The notes under the pieces were generated by a model that saw only the letters and a program-made list of their open reading frames with translations, was not told where the DNA came from and did no database searches. From assembly GCA_018266055.1 (NCBI GenBank), contig JAFDYT010000008.1:450978-514977 (forward strand): a stretch of 64,000 nt of DNA. Reading direction: 5' to 3'. The position numbers and the translations under genes are program-made. Below, piece by piece: positions 1-8,934 of the stretch (position 1 is its first letter; each line of letters opens with the position of its first letter). This stretch comes from Bacteroidota bacterium. GTDB taxonomy: Bacteria > Bacteroidota > Bacteroidia > Cytophagales > Cyclobacteriaceae.

Positions 1-2
1 CA

Positions 3-587
3 GTAGGGGCGGTGGATGCGTGGGGCAAGCGCAGCATGTTCAGCTCGGTAGGCCCAACTGCCGATAAACGAGTAAAACCTGACGTGAGCGCTATGGGTAC
101 CAGCGATGTGCTTTTTACCGTCAGTGGATGTTGTGGTACCGGCGATGGCACTTCTTTTTCATGCCCGTTGGTGGCGGGGTTAGTTGCCGATATGCGGCAG
201 ATGCTTCCACAGTCGTCGGCCGCCGATATCTACGATAGATTGATCAAAGCGTCGTCTCAATACACTCAACCCGACAGCCTTTTGGGATACGGTATTCCAA
301 ATTTTAAATGGACCGAAGTGATCCCGTTGAAAGACAGCGAAGTCGATTTTTTCCCCAACCCCTTTAAAGATGAATTAAAACTTCAGTTTAAAGAAGTAAA
401 AGGACAACCCTTTGAAGTCTGGGTTTATAATTCTACCGGTGAGTGTTTGCTTCATGCGAAGGAAACGGTAAGCTGGGCCATGAACCCTTACCCGATAAAT
501 TTTTTACCCATGGCTGGTGGCCTTTACATTATAAAGGTTCGAACACCGGATGCTATCGAAATCAAAAAAGTGATCAGGATAAATTAA
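3..587 (+). CDS. S8 subtilisin-like serine protease, C-terminal part, with T9SS sorting domain (5' truncated)
   Basis: The reading frame is open from the first bases of the window, so the N-terminus, with the Asp and His of the catalytic triad, lies upstream. The visible part holds the S8 signature around the nucleophile, GTSFSCP, where the Ser of GTS is catalytic, preceded by the SSVGPTADKRVKPDVSAMG block typical of Bacteroidota S8 peptidases. The last roughly 75 residues (FFPNPF... to ...KKVIRIN) match a type A T9SS C-terminal sorting domain, so the enzyme is probably secreted through the outer membrane by T9SS and anchored or released. The substrate cannot be told. Family assignment is firm; full length is unknown. 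Confidence 0.88.
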   Translation, partial: VGAVDAWGKRSMFSSVGPTADKRVKPDVSAMGTSDVLFTVSGCCGTGDGTSFSCPLVAGLVADMRQMLPQSSAADIYDRLIKASSQYTQPDSLLGYGIPNFKWTEVIPLKDSEVDFFPNPFKDELKLQFKEVKGQPFEVWVYNSTGECLLHAKETVSWAMNPYPINFLPMAGGLYIIKVRTPDAIEIKKVIRIN

Positions 588-626
588 TTCTTATCTTTAA
601 AAGCGACCAATTTTTTATAAAGATCT

Positions 627-2588
627 ATGGCTGGCTCTGAAGCTAAAGTTTCAGTTTGGAAAAATATTTTTAAGCTGATTCTTCCTCACTGGAGGAAATT
701 TGTGTTGATTGTTTTTATTGGGTTGCTTGCCACTGGGGCAAACCTGATTGAACCTTTGATTTATCGGGAGGCTATCAACGACGTGGCCGGTCTGTTTATT
801 CAAAAAGCAAAAGACGAGACTCGCGATAAGTATCAGCCCCAGACCGATTCTGTGCAGGTGGATGACGTAGTGGAGGAAGAACCGTCTGAACTGGATTTCA
901 TCACCAAGAAACTGATTTCCAAAGAGCCGCACAGCAAGCACGAGGTAGCCGGACGTACGCCGTTGCAAGCAATTCAGACGTTGATGCTGGCAGTAATTTT
1001 ACTTTTTGTTGTCAACCTGCTCGGCCAGTTGTTTTTGTTGCTGGGAGAAAACCTCAACGTGCGTTTCTCTTGCAGCATTGAGCAAAGTTTCATTCGAAGT
1101 ACATTTGGGCATGTGCTGCGGCTTCCGCTCAGTTTTTTTAGCAAGAGATCAAGCGCCGCATTGGCCAAACAGATCAACCAGTCGGAAGAAGTTTCAGGAA
1201 TTGTCAATGGATTCTCACAACAGATTTTACCAGAGGTGATCAGTCTGTTAGGAATATTGGCGATCATGTTCTGGCAAAATCTTACCCTCACCTTAATTTC
1301 GCTTGCGGTAATTCCATTCTATTTATTGATCGCCTGGCGATCGGCCAAGCGGCTGGAGTCTGGCCTTTCCAGTTTCTATGATCGGTGGGAAGAAGTCTCC
1401 GCGCGAATGCAGGATGCCCTGGCGGGAATAAAAACAGTAAAGCTTTCCGGTGCCGAGCAACGCGAAGTGATGCGTTTTTCGCAAATATCCGACGAAGCCT
1501 ACCGCGATTATGTGAGTCGCACCAAGCTGGCGAATAAGTATGTTTTCTGGGAAAACATGCTCACACGCCTTTCCTCGGCGCTGGTGTTGGGATATGGAGG
1601 ATACCTTACGCTCGAACATCAGCTTACTCCTGGTGATGTCGTTATGTTTGTGGCCTACCTTGACCGGCTCTATGGCCCCATTGATTCATTGGCTAGCCTT
1701 TGGGTGAACCTTCAGCAAAACGTAGCCTCCATTGCCCGGGCGTTCAAACTGGTGGATCATCGTCATGAGGAGAAGCGTGGTGAAGATTGGCCGATCAAAC
1801 ATGGTAAAGTAGAGTTCAAAAATGTGCGGTTCGGCTATACCAAAGAGAGAGAGATACTGAAAGGGTTGTCGTTTACCATACAGCCGGGCAAAGTCACGGC
1901 CATCGTAGGCACATCAGGAGCGGGTAAAACCACGACAGTAGACCTTCTGATGAAATTGTACGAGCCGGATAGTGGGGAAATCCTGATTGACGGGAAACCA
2001 CTTTCTGCCATTGACGCTTCGGCCGTGCGAAGACAGATGGGGATGGTTGCCGCCGATGGCGCTGTATTTCGAGGCACCCTTGCCGACAATATTCGCTACA
2101 AACGACCTGACGCTACCGACGATGAAGTGAGGCACGCTGCTACGGCTGCAGGCATGGAAGGAACGTTGCAGCGGTTGCCCGACGGCTTGAAGACAAAAGT
2201 GGGAGAGAGTGGGTTCGGCCTTTCGGTTGGCGAACGCCAGCGCATACAGATTGCCCGCATACTCATTGCCCAACCCAAAATTCTGATTTTGGATGAGGCT
2301 ACCGCCAATCTCGACTTTGCGACTGAAGCGGAAGTGAAGAAAACCGTGAAGGAAGTGGGCAAAGAGAACACCGTCATTGTAATCGCACACCGCTTTTCGA
2401 TGGTAAAAGATGCTGACCATGTGATCGTGCTGTCTGCCGGTGAGTTAATGGAAGAAGGTAGCCCGGCAGAATTGATTGCCAAAGACGGATGGTTTGCACG
2501 ATTTGCCCATGCTGTGGAAGAAGATGAAGCTACTGGAGAAGAAATAGAGGAGGAGGATGAAGAAGGCGAAGAGGAATCACAGGAATAA
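627..2588 (+). CDS. ABC transporter, fused permease and ATP-binding protein (type I exporter)
   Basis: A 653-residue half-transporter with membrane domain first and nucleotide-binding domain last. Transmembrane segments fill residues 1-360. The ATPase has Walker A GTSGAGKTT near residue 427, signature LSVGERQRI near 531 (LSVGE instead of the usual LSGGE), Walker B ILILDEATANLD near 552 and an H-loop VIVIAHR near 585. It probably works as a homodimer exporting a lipid, peptide or drug. Two oddities: a loop of about 65 acidic residues between the first two membrane segments, and a very acidic tail after the ATPase (EEIEEEDEEGEEESQE). The gene lies 39 nt after the protease and 78 nt before the polysaccharide locus; a role in either is unproven. 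Confidence 0.9.
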   Translation: MAGSEAKVSVWKNIFKLILPHWRKFVLIVFIGLLATGANLIEPLIYREAINDVAGLFIQKAKDETRDKYQPQTDSVQVDDVVEEEPSELDFITKKLISKEPHSKHEVAGRTPLQAIQTLMLAVILLFVVNLLGQLFLLLGENLNVRFSCSIEQSFIRSTFGHVLRLPLSFFSKRSSAALAKQINQSEEVSGIVNGFSQQILPEVISLLGILAIMFWQNLTLTLISLAVIPFYLLIAWRSAKRLESGLSSFYDRWEEVSARMQDALAGIKTVKLSGAEQREVMRFSQISDEAYRDYVSRTKLANKYVFWENMLTRLSSALVLGYGGYLTLEHQLTPGDVVMFVAYLDRLYGPIDSLASLWVNLQQNVASIARAFKLVDHRHEEKRGEDWPIKHGKVEFKNVRFGYTKEREILKGLSFTIQPGKVTAIVGTSGAGKTTTVDLLMKLYEPDSGEILIDGKPLSAIDASAVRRQMGMVAADGAVFRGTLADNIRYKRPDATDDEVRHAATAAGMEGTLQRLPDGLKTKVGESGFGLSVGERQRIQIARILIAQPKILILDEATANLDFATEAEVKKTVKEVGKENTVIVIAHRFSMVKDADHVIVLSAGELMEEGSPAELIAKDGWFARFAHAVEEDEATGEEIEEEDEEGEEESQE

Positions 2589-2666
2589 TCTCCTAACTCA
2601 GCCCTTCAAACCCTGAAATTTTATATGTCTGTGATTATTTCCTAATTTTCGAGATTATTTTAATAG

Positions 2667-3476
2667 ATGACCTCATTCATGCGCAATTCAACCATTATTT
2701 TTTTGGGTCTGATTTTACTTTTTTCTTCTTGCGTAACCAATAAAAAATTTCTTTATCTGCAGAAAAAGGGAGACCTCAGCAGGAAGATAAATCCACCGGA
2801 TACTTCTGTGCGAAACTACACCCTCGAAAATTTTGATTACCGGATTCAAACCAATGATATTCTTTCTGTTCGTTACCAAACGTTAACGGCGAAGGAGTTT
2901 GATTTTCTCGCCACACAAAATCAACAAACCCCAGCCGGCATGAATGGTGCTATTGGAGGGGCGCTATTAATTGGTGAATTGGTAGATGAGAAGGGGGAAA
3001 TCCCCGTGCCTGTAATCGGAAGAGTTAAAGTAGCCGGCCTTTCGGTTTTTCAAGCACAGGATACAATCCAAAAGTTGGCTAACCGATATCTGGATTCACC
3101 GATTGTTAAAGTACGTTTGCTGAACTACAGGGCCACTATTTTAGGTGAAGTAAACAAAGAAGGTTCAGTAACATTTAATAACAATCGAGTAAGTTTAATG
3201 GAAGCCATAGGCCTTGCAGGTGGCTTGAATGAGTTGGCTGACCGATCAAATATTAAATTGGTAAGGCAAGTGGGGTCAAAAACTGAAGTACATTACATTA
3301 ATTTATTGAAAGAAGATTTTTTAACATCCCAGTATTATTATATCCATCAGAATGATCTACTAATTGTTCCGCCTTTGCGGCAACGTCCGTTCAGGATGTA
3401 TTTTGGACCTAACTTCTCTCTAATTCTCTCTTCTGTTTCTTTTTTGTTGGTCATAATATCGTTAACCAAAAAGTGA
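2667..3476 (+). CDS. Polysaccharide export outer-membrane lipoprotein, Wza-like
   Basis: A 269-residue member of the Poly_export/SLBB family, which forms the outer-membrane channel for capsule or exopolysaccharide. A signal peptide ends in a lipobox (LLFSSC, Cys22 from this start), so it is lipid-anchored. The Poly_export core follows (YRIQTNDILSVRYQ...), then an SLBB segment around VRLLNYRATILGEVNKEG. The C-terminus has a single hydrophobic helix (SLILSSVSFLLVIISL), as in many Bacteroidota homologues. It ends one base before the Wzc-like kinase gene, the usual partner in a trans-envelope complex. An alternative start at 2679 would shorten it by four residues without affecting the signal peptide. 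Confidence 0.93.
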   Translation: MTSFMRNSTIIFLGLILLFSSCVTNKKFLYLQKKGDLSRKINPPDTSVRNYTLENFDYRIQTNDILSVRYQTLTAKEFDFLATQNQQTPAGMNGAIGGALLIGELVDEKGEIPVPVIGRVKVAGLSVFQAQDTIQKLANRYLDSPIVKVRLLNYRATILGEVNKEGSVTFNNNRVSLMEAIGLAGGLNELADRSNIKLVRQVGSKTEVHYINLLKEDFLTSQYYYIHQNDLLIVPPLRQRPFRMYFGPNFSLILSSVSFLLVIISLTKK

Positions 3477-3477
3477 T

Positions 3478-5823
3478 ATGAACCAACACTTCGACGTACA
3501 GAAAGAAGGCTTTAAAATCGACTTTAAAAGGATCGGTTACAGGGTGCTGCGATACTGGTATCTTGTGGTATTATCACTAGGGATGTGTATCGGTGTGGCT
3601 TATTTTAAAAATAGGTATTCGCCAAAAATCTATCCGGTCACGGCATCAGTTATCATTCGGGAAAAGGAGGAAGCGAGTGGAGCGGACCTTCTGTACAAAA
3701 ACTCGTTAATTGAAGGATATCGAAATTATCTCAATGAGCCGTACATCATAAAGTCCTACCCTTTGATAGGAAATGTTATAAAGAAACTGAATTTCGAAGT
3801 AGTCTTCATCAATGAAGGGAAGATTAAAACATCAGAAGCATATAAGCTACCAGTTAAGGTAAGGCTTTTGAAAAGAAACGGATCATATGGGGCGTCGTTG
3901 GTCTTTAAAGTCATAAATGAAAAAATATACTCAGTAAAAAATGCCACGGAAAACGTAGAGGAGAAAGAGGCAATGTTTTACTTCAGCGACAGTGTTGAAT
4001 TCAATGGGCATCATTTTATTGTTTTCCAAGATTCACTTGATGATGTAAAAAGAATTTTGAACATGCCCTATAAACTGACTTTCCTTGATCCTAATAGTGT
4101 GACAGAAAATTATGTGGGGAGACTGAATGTACAATGGGCTGAAGAAGGTTCAGGTGTATTGAATCTAAGCATCAATGGGTCAAATCCGGAAAAGGAAATT
4201 GATTTTATGAATGGCCTCATCTCTACGTATCAACAGTACGATCTTGAGAAAAAAAATCAGACCGCTGAACGAACTATTCAATTTATTAAGAAACAATTAA
4301 CCGAAATTTCTGATTCGCTTAAAATCTCTGAAGCTCAATTGGAGCAATTCAAGATCAGTAATTCCTCTGAGAAATTGGATGATGAAGCTAAACGATTGTT
4401 TGATAAGTTGGCTCCATTGGAAAGTCAAAGGAGTGAACTTGTGATCAGAGCTAATTATTACTCCTACTTAATGAATTATATTACAAAAGGAGATAATCTT
4501 GACTTAATTGTTTTGCCCGCTGCTGTTGGAGTAAATGATCCGATACTCAGCAGCCTGGTAGAGAAAATGATTAACTCCCAGCTTGATTTGAAGCTTTTCC
4601 TCGGTAAGGGAAAAGATGAGAATCCATTGGTAAAGGGAGGTGTAAAACGATTGGATGAACTGAGGAAAGATCTTATTGAATCAGTGAAAACACTCAGGGC
4701 CACAGACAACCTGAAGGCAGAGCTAATCAAAAAAGAAATTAGCGACCTTGACAAACTTATTGATCACTTACCTGTGGCACAGCGTCAGTTTATTTCAATT
4801 CAACGGAACTATACGCTGCTGGATAACTTGTATATTTTCCTGATGCAAAAGATGTCAGAAGCAGGAATCTCTAAAGCCTCGAACGTATCTGATATTGTAC
4901 CGGTAAACCCTCCGATGAAGGGGGCAATCATTTCACCGAACACGAGTCAAAATTACTTTATAGGCTGGGTAATCGGATTACTGATTCCTATAGCTGCGTT
5001 TGTGCTTATAGAATTTTTGAATCAGAAAATTCAGTCGAGAGAAGACCTTGATAAAATTACGACCATTCCATTTATTGGAGGTATCGGTCATTATCAAACA
5101 AAAGATAATCTAGCCGTAAGCAATAAGCCCAAATCGCCAGTCGCTGAGTCGTTTCGCGCCATTCGGTCTAATCTAAGTTTTTTCACTTCTAATCAAACCA
5201 AAAAGGTTTTTATGGTGAGTAGCTCCATCAGCGGAGAAGGAAAAACATTTTCAACTATAAATCTGGCAACGGTGTTTGCTATGTCTGGTCGTAAGACGCT
5301 CATTATAGGTGCCGATATGCGGAAGCCGAAGATATTTTCTGATTTTGGTCTCACCAACGATAGGGGTTTAAGTGGATACCTTAGCATGTTAAATTCCTTG
5401 TCAGATGTAATCCAGGAAACTTCAATAGAAAACCTTGACCTTATCAGTAGCGGCCCGGTACCACCTAACCCTTCGGAGTTGCTGCTCAGTGATAGGATTG
5501 GAAATTTAATTACTGAGGCGCTTCAACTTTATGATTATATTCTAATCGACACGCCACCTATGGCCATCGTTACAGACGCGTTTGTGATTTCTAAATACGC
5601 TGATCATACTATTTTTGTCACTCGTCAAAATTATACCCCCAAGGCCTTTTTAAGAGATATACAGGAATTCTATAGCGCTGGCAAGCTAAAAAATATTAGC
5701 CTTGTGCTGAATGATATCTATCGAACAGGCTTAGGTTATGGTTATGGTTACGGATATGGAAATGGTTATGGATATGGCTACGGGTATGGTAAATCGAAAG
5801 GTGACGGGGGGTATTATTCCTAA
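3478..5823 (+). CDS. Polysaccharide co-polymerase / tyrosine autokinase, Wzc-like
   Basis: A 781-residue fused chain-length regulator and bacterial tyrosine kinase. A Wzz-type domain is bounded by TM1 (about 23-43) and TM2 (about 492-515), with a coiled-coil-rich periplasmic part between. The cytoplasmic BY-kinase has Walker A SSSISGEGKTFS (580-591), Walker A' LIIGADMRKP (609-618) and Walker B ILIDTPP (687-693). The C-terminus is a Tyr cluster: an imperfect Gly-Tyr repeat with eight YG units, then YYS, the expected autophosphorylation tail. In the family, cycling of Tyr phosphorylation controls chain length and export with the Wza partner, encoded immediately upstream. Confidence 0.94.
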   Translation: MNQHFDVQKEGFKIDFKRIGYRVLRYWYLVVLSLGMCIGVAYFKNRYSPKIYPVTASVIIREKEEASGADLLYKNSLIEGYRNYLNEPYIIKSYPLIGNVIKKLNFEVVFINEGKIKTSEAYKLPVKVRLLKRNGSYGASLVFKVINEKIYSVKNATENVEEKEAMFYFSDSVEFNGHHFIVFQDSLDDVKRILNMPYKLTFLDPNSVTENYVGRLNVQWAEEGSGVLNLSINGSNPEKEIDFMNGLISTYQQYDLEKKNQTAERTIQFIKKQLTEISDSLKISEAQLEQFKISNSSEKLDDEAKRLFDKLAPLESQRSELVIRANYYSYLMNYITKGDNLDLIVLPAAVGVNDPILSSLVEKMINSQLDLKLFLGKGKDENPLVKGGVKRLDELRKDLIESVKTLRATDNLKAELIKKEISDLDKLIDHLPVAQRQFISIQRNYTLLDNLYIFLMQKMSEAGISKASNVSDIVPVNPPMKGAIISPNTSQNYFIGWVIGLLIPIAAFVLIEFLNQKIQSREDLDKITTIPFIGGIGHYQTKDNLAVSNKPKSPVAESFRAIRSNLSFFTSNQTKKVFMVSSSISGEGKTFSTINLATVFAMSGRKTLIIGADMRKPKIFSDFGLTNDRGLSGYLSMLNSLSDVIQETSIENLDLISSGPVPPNPSELLLSDRIGNLITEALQLYDYILIDTPPMAIVTDAFVISKYADHTIFVTRQNYTPKAFLRDIQEFYSAGKLKNISLVLNDIYRTGLGYGYGYGYGNGYGYGYGYGKSKGDGGYYS
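5734..5790 (+). repeat. Hexanucleotide GGNTAY tandem repeat encoding Gly-Tyr
   Basis: About nine imperfect copies of a 6-nt unit (ggttat, ggttac, ggatat and similar) lie at the 3' end of the Wzc-like gene. They encode alternating Gly and Tyr, interrupted once by Asn-Gly. Codon third positions vary, so selection seems to act on the protein repeat. Repeats of this kind can still change length by slippage, which would alter the number of phosphorylatable tyrosines in frame. Confidence 0.85.
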
Positions 5824-5910
5824 ACCTAAGGGTAGTTAATCTATTTATTCTGTCCGATTGGAGTTTTAAATGAGTAGAAGTCTTCAGTGACGATAAAAGA
5901 TAGTTTACTA

Positions 5911-6732
5911 ATGACCATGACGAATGTTGTTATTGAAAGAGGAAGGACTCAAAAGAACTATTGGCGGGATTTGTGGCGTTTTCGCGAGCTTTTCTACATT
6001 CTCGCATGGCGCGACGTAAAAGTGAGGTATAAGCAGACGGTGATTGGGGCAGCCTGGAGTGTGATACGACCTCTGCTCACTACTATTATTTTTACAATGG
6101 TGTTTAGTAGAGTTGCCAAACTTGGTGTACCTGGTGATGCTCCTTATGCGATTATGGTCTTTGTTGGGATGTTGCCCTGGCAATTTTTCGCTACCGCTCT
6201 TAGTGATTCAAGCAATAGTTTGATCGGTAATTCCAATCTTGTTTCTAAAGTTTATTTCCCCCGAATGATCATCCCGGCCAGTTCCATTATCATGGGATTA
6301 GTTGATTTTTCCATATCGTTCTTTCTTTTGTTAGTCATGTTTTTATTCTATCAATATGTGCCTGACATAAAAATCTTTTTACTTCCGTTCTTCGTGATAA
6401 TGGCACTTGCTGCTTCATTCGGAATTGGCCTTTATGTTACCGCCCTGAATGTAAAGTATCGTGATTTCAGATACATTATACCCTTCATTGTTCAAATCGG
6501 CCTGTATATCAGTCCAGTAGGCTTTAGCAGCAGTGTAGTGCCTGAGCGTTGGCGCTTATTATATTCATTAAATCCTATGACAGGCGTGATTGATGGATTT
6601 CGTTGGTGTGTGTTAGGTCAGCCCCTTTACTGGCCAGGCTTTGCAATATCCTGTGTTATTGTAGTGTTTTTCTTATGGGTTGGTATAGCCTATTTTAGAA
6701 AAACTGAACGAGGTTTTGCTGATAATATTTAA
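5911..6732 (+). CDS. Polysaccharide ABC transporter permease, Wzm-like
   Basis: An ABC-2 type permease of the O-antigen/teichoic acid export family (Wzm/TagG), about 273 residues, with six predicted membrane segments. The N-terminus carries the typical LFYILAWRDVKVRYKQT block and the middle has PYAIMVFVGMLPWQFF. A GTG start at 5887 would add eight residues; ATG 5911 is preferred here but 5917 is also possible. It is followed after three bases by its ATPase partner. Together they would flip an undecaprenyl-linked glycan across the inner membrane. Confidence 0.92.
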   Translation: MTMTNVVIERGRTQKNYWRDLWRFRELFYILAWRDVKVRYKQTVIGAAWSVIRPLLTTIIFTMVFSRVAKLGVPGDAPYAIMVFVGMLPWQFFATALSDSSNSLIGNSNLVSKVYFPRMIIPASSIIMGLVDFSISFFLLLVMFLFYQYVPDIKIFLLPFFVIMALAASFGIGLYVTALNVKYRDFRYIIPFIVQIGLYISPVGFSSSVVPERWRLLYSLNPMTGVIDGFRWCVLGQPLYWPGFAISCVIVVFFLWVGIAYFRKTERGFADNI

Positions 6733-6735
6733 CCC

Positions 6736-7998
6736 ATGACAGACGCAATTATACGGGCTGAGAATGTTTCGAAACATTTTATTATTTCACATCAACAACG
6801 AGAAAAGTATACATCCCTGCGTGATGTTTTGGCTGGAAAAGCTGGTCGTCTTTTTTCTTTAAGGAGTAATAGCCGATCAGGGCCAATCTCAAAAGAAGAG
6901 TTTTGGGCTTTAAAGGATATTAATTTTGAGATTAAACAGGGAGACCGTGTTGGAATAATTGGTAGAAACGGCGCTGGAAAAAGTACCTTGCTAAAAATCT
7001 TAAGCCGAATTACTGAACCTACCTCTGGGCGAGTGATTATGCGCGGCAGAGTTGCATCTCTTCTGGAGGTGGGTACCGGATTTCATCAAGAGCTCACGGG
7101 GCGTGAAAATATTTTTCTAAATGGTGCAATTCTCGGCATGAGCCGCGCTGAAATCAAAAGTAAGTTTGATGAGATAGTGGCTTTCGCAGAAGTTGAGAAA
7201 TTTCTAGATACTCCTGTAAAGCGCTACAGTAGTGGGATGTACGTAAGGTTGGCGTTTGCTATAGCCGCTCATCTTGAACCAGAAATATTAATTGTAGATG
7301 AAGTGCTGGCGGTTGGCGATACGCAGTTCCAACGAAAATGCATGGGCAAGATGGAAGATGTGAGTAAACGCGAAGGCCGAACAGTTCTCTTTGTAAGTCA
7401 CGACCTTAATGCAGTTAACAAACTTTGTAATTCGGCAATCATGTTGGAAAAGGGGAAATTGTTTAAAAACGATACCGTAGAGAATGTGATTGATGCTTAC
7501 CTCAGTTTAAGCCTGATGCCCGGATCGGCTAGTCAAAGCAGTCGAACTGGTACCAGCGAGATTTCACTTATTAGTTTGAAATTTAAAAATTCTGATCAGG
7601 CGGAAATTCAAAACCTTACAGCTGGTGCGGCATTGTATATAGAAATGACTTGTGAAGCTAAAGCTGACATGAAAAACGTGCAGTTTGCAATATGTTTTAA
7701 CGATATGTATAACACGAGGATAACGAGTATATGGTCCGCATTTAAAGGGAAGTCTTTTGACATAACAAGGGGGGTATTTAAAGTTGAATTTAAAATTGAT
7801 TCCCTTGGCCTAATTCCAGGAAACTATCAGGTTATATCTTATATAAATTTGGGGGAAATTACCGTTGAACGGATCGATAATCTACGAATGGTGAACGTAA
7901 TTTTTAATGAGAAGAAAATCGACTGCACCATACCGAGCGTTTCGCAAGGCTTTTATGTTGAACAGTTTGAAACTTCGGTACAAGCTTTAAAAAAATGA
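6736..7998 (+). CDS. Polysaccharide ABC transporter ATP-binding protein with C-terminal glycan-binding domain, Wzt-like
   Basis: 420 residues. The ATPase domain has Walker A GRNGAGKS (76-83), signature YSSGM (about 164) and Walker B ILIVDEVLAVGD (about 184-195). From about residue 260 on there is a beta-rich extension matching the Wzt C-terminal domain. In characterised ABC-dependent O-antigen systems that domain recognises the modified non-reducing end of the finished chain. The extension suggests the exported glycan carries a terminal cap. Its stop overlaps the start of a methyltransferase gene (ATGA), a candidate capping enzyme. Confidence 0.92.
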   Translation: MTDAIIRAENVSKHFIISHQQREKYTSLRDVLAGKAGRLFSLRSNSRSGPISKEEFWALKDINFEIKQGDRVGIIGRNGAGKSTLLKILSRITEPTSGRVIMRGRVASLLEVGTGFHQELTGRENIFLNGAILGMSRAEIKSKFDEIVAFAEVEKFLDTPVKRYSSGMYVRLAFAIAAHLEPEILIVDEVLAVGDTQFQRKCMGKMEDVSKREGRTVLFVSHDLNAVNKLCNSAIMLEKGKLFKNDTVENVIDAYLSLSLMPGSASQSSRTGTSEISLISLKFKNSDQAEIQNLTAGAALYIEMTCEAKADMKNVQFAICFNDMYNTRITSIWSAFKGKSFDITRGVFKVEFKIDSLGLIPGNYQVISYINLGEITVERIDNLRMVNVIFNEKKIDCTIPSVSQGFYVEQFETSVQALKK

Positions 7999-8888
7999 AT
8001 TTATTTTCGCGCTTTAAAAACTATTTAAAACGAGTCATTAGATTACTGATTCATCGGATTAAGTTGGAAATACTTCTTCCTTTAGGGTATTACGACCAAA
8101 AGTTGTTAGATAAAAAGATCTCTATCAATTGGGATGAAAGGATAAAGGACGTTGTTGGATGCCCTGATAATTCTAAGATTAAACGCGATGGAAACGCAGG
8201 TGAAATAAGGAAGGGCGCACAATTTATGCACAATGGTATTCGCATCACATTAGGTGGATATTACGGCGCTGAGATAGCTCAGATGCTGGTCAAAAATAAG
8301 GGGGTGCATGAGCCACAAGAAGAATACGCGTTTGGCCTGGTTTTAAAGGATATTAAGAAGGGAGCAACGATCATTGAGCTCGGCAGCTATTGGGCCTTTT
8401 ATTCCATGTGGTTTTTAAGAACAATAAACGGAGCAAAAGCTTATTTGATTGAACCTGATGTTTTCAATATGGCCTATGGTAAAAATAATTTCAAACTGAA
8501 TCGTTTGAAGGGAGATTTTACCACGGCTTTTGTTGGCGCAAACACATGCTTCAATGAAAATGGCGAGAAGGTTGTATCGGTGGCCGATTTTATCAGGCAA
8601 AAAAAGATCGACTTTGTAGACATACTTCATTCTGATATTCAAGGAAGTGAGTTAGTTATGCTTCAAAGCATTAACAAAATATTGGCCGAAAAACGGATTG
8701 GATATCTTTTTGTTTCTACTCACAGCAATGAATTACACTACGATTGTTTAAGTTTATTGGAAGAGTCTGGGTATCAACTGGTGTGTCATGCAGATCTTGA
8801 TAATTCCTTTTCTGTGGATGGCTTGATTGTAGCAAAGTCACCAATGTATCCTGGAATAGAAAAAATTGAAATTTCTGACAAGAAATAA
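7995..8888 (+). CDS. FkbM-type SAM-dependent methyltransferase
   Basis: 297 residues. A Rossmann methyltransferase core starts with IIELGSYWAFYSMWFLR (from about residue 126), followed by AYLIEPDVFNMAYGKNNF, the acidic SAM-ribose strand, as in FkbM-family O-methyltransferases. The N-terminal 40 residues are basic and amphipathic. Four bases overlap with the Wzt-like gene, suggesting translational coupling and a role in modifying the glycan that Wzt recognises. The sugar position methylated cannot be read from sequence. Confidence 0.78.
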   Translation: MNLFSRFKNYLKRVIRLLIHRIKLEILLPLGYYDQKLLDKKISINWDERIKDVVGCPDNSKIKRDGNAGEIRKGAQFMHNGIRITLGGYYGAEIAQMLVKNKGVHEPQEEYAFGLVLKDIKKGATIIELGSYWAFYSMWFLRTINGAKAYLIEPDVFNMAYGKNNFKLNRLKGDFTTAFVGANTCFNENGEKVVSVADFIRQKKIDFVDILHSDIQGSELVMLQSINKILAEKRIGYLFVSTHSNELHYDCLSLLEESGYQLVCHADLDNSFSVDGLIVAKSPMYPGIEKIEISDKK

Positions 8889-8934
8889 CTCGTGTGATTG
8901 TTTAAAATTTTCATGAATCCTGAATTATTGAATA

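Noticed and set aside
443-640. A 65-codon frame overlapping the protease end and the ABC exporter start
   Set aside because: Out of frame with two firmly identified genes and without motifs or a ribosome-binding context.
1914-2482. Overlapping minus-strand frames within the ABC exporter gene
   Set aside because: The + strand carries intact Walker A, signature and Walker B motifs across the same bases; the antisense products have no recognisable features.
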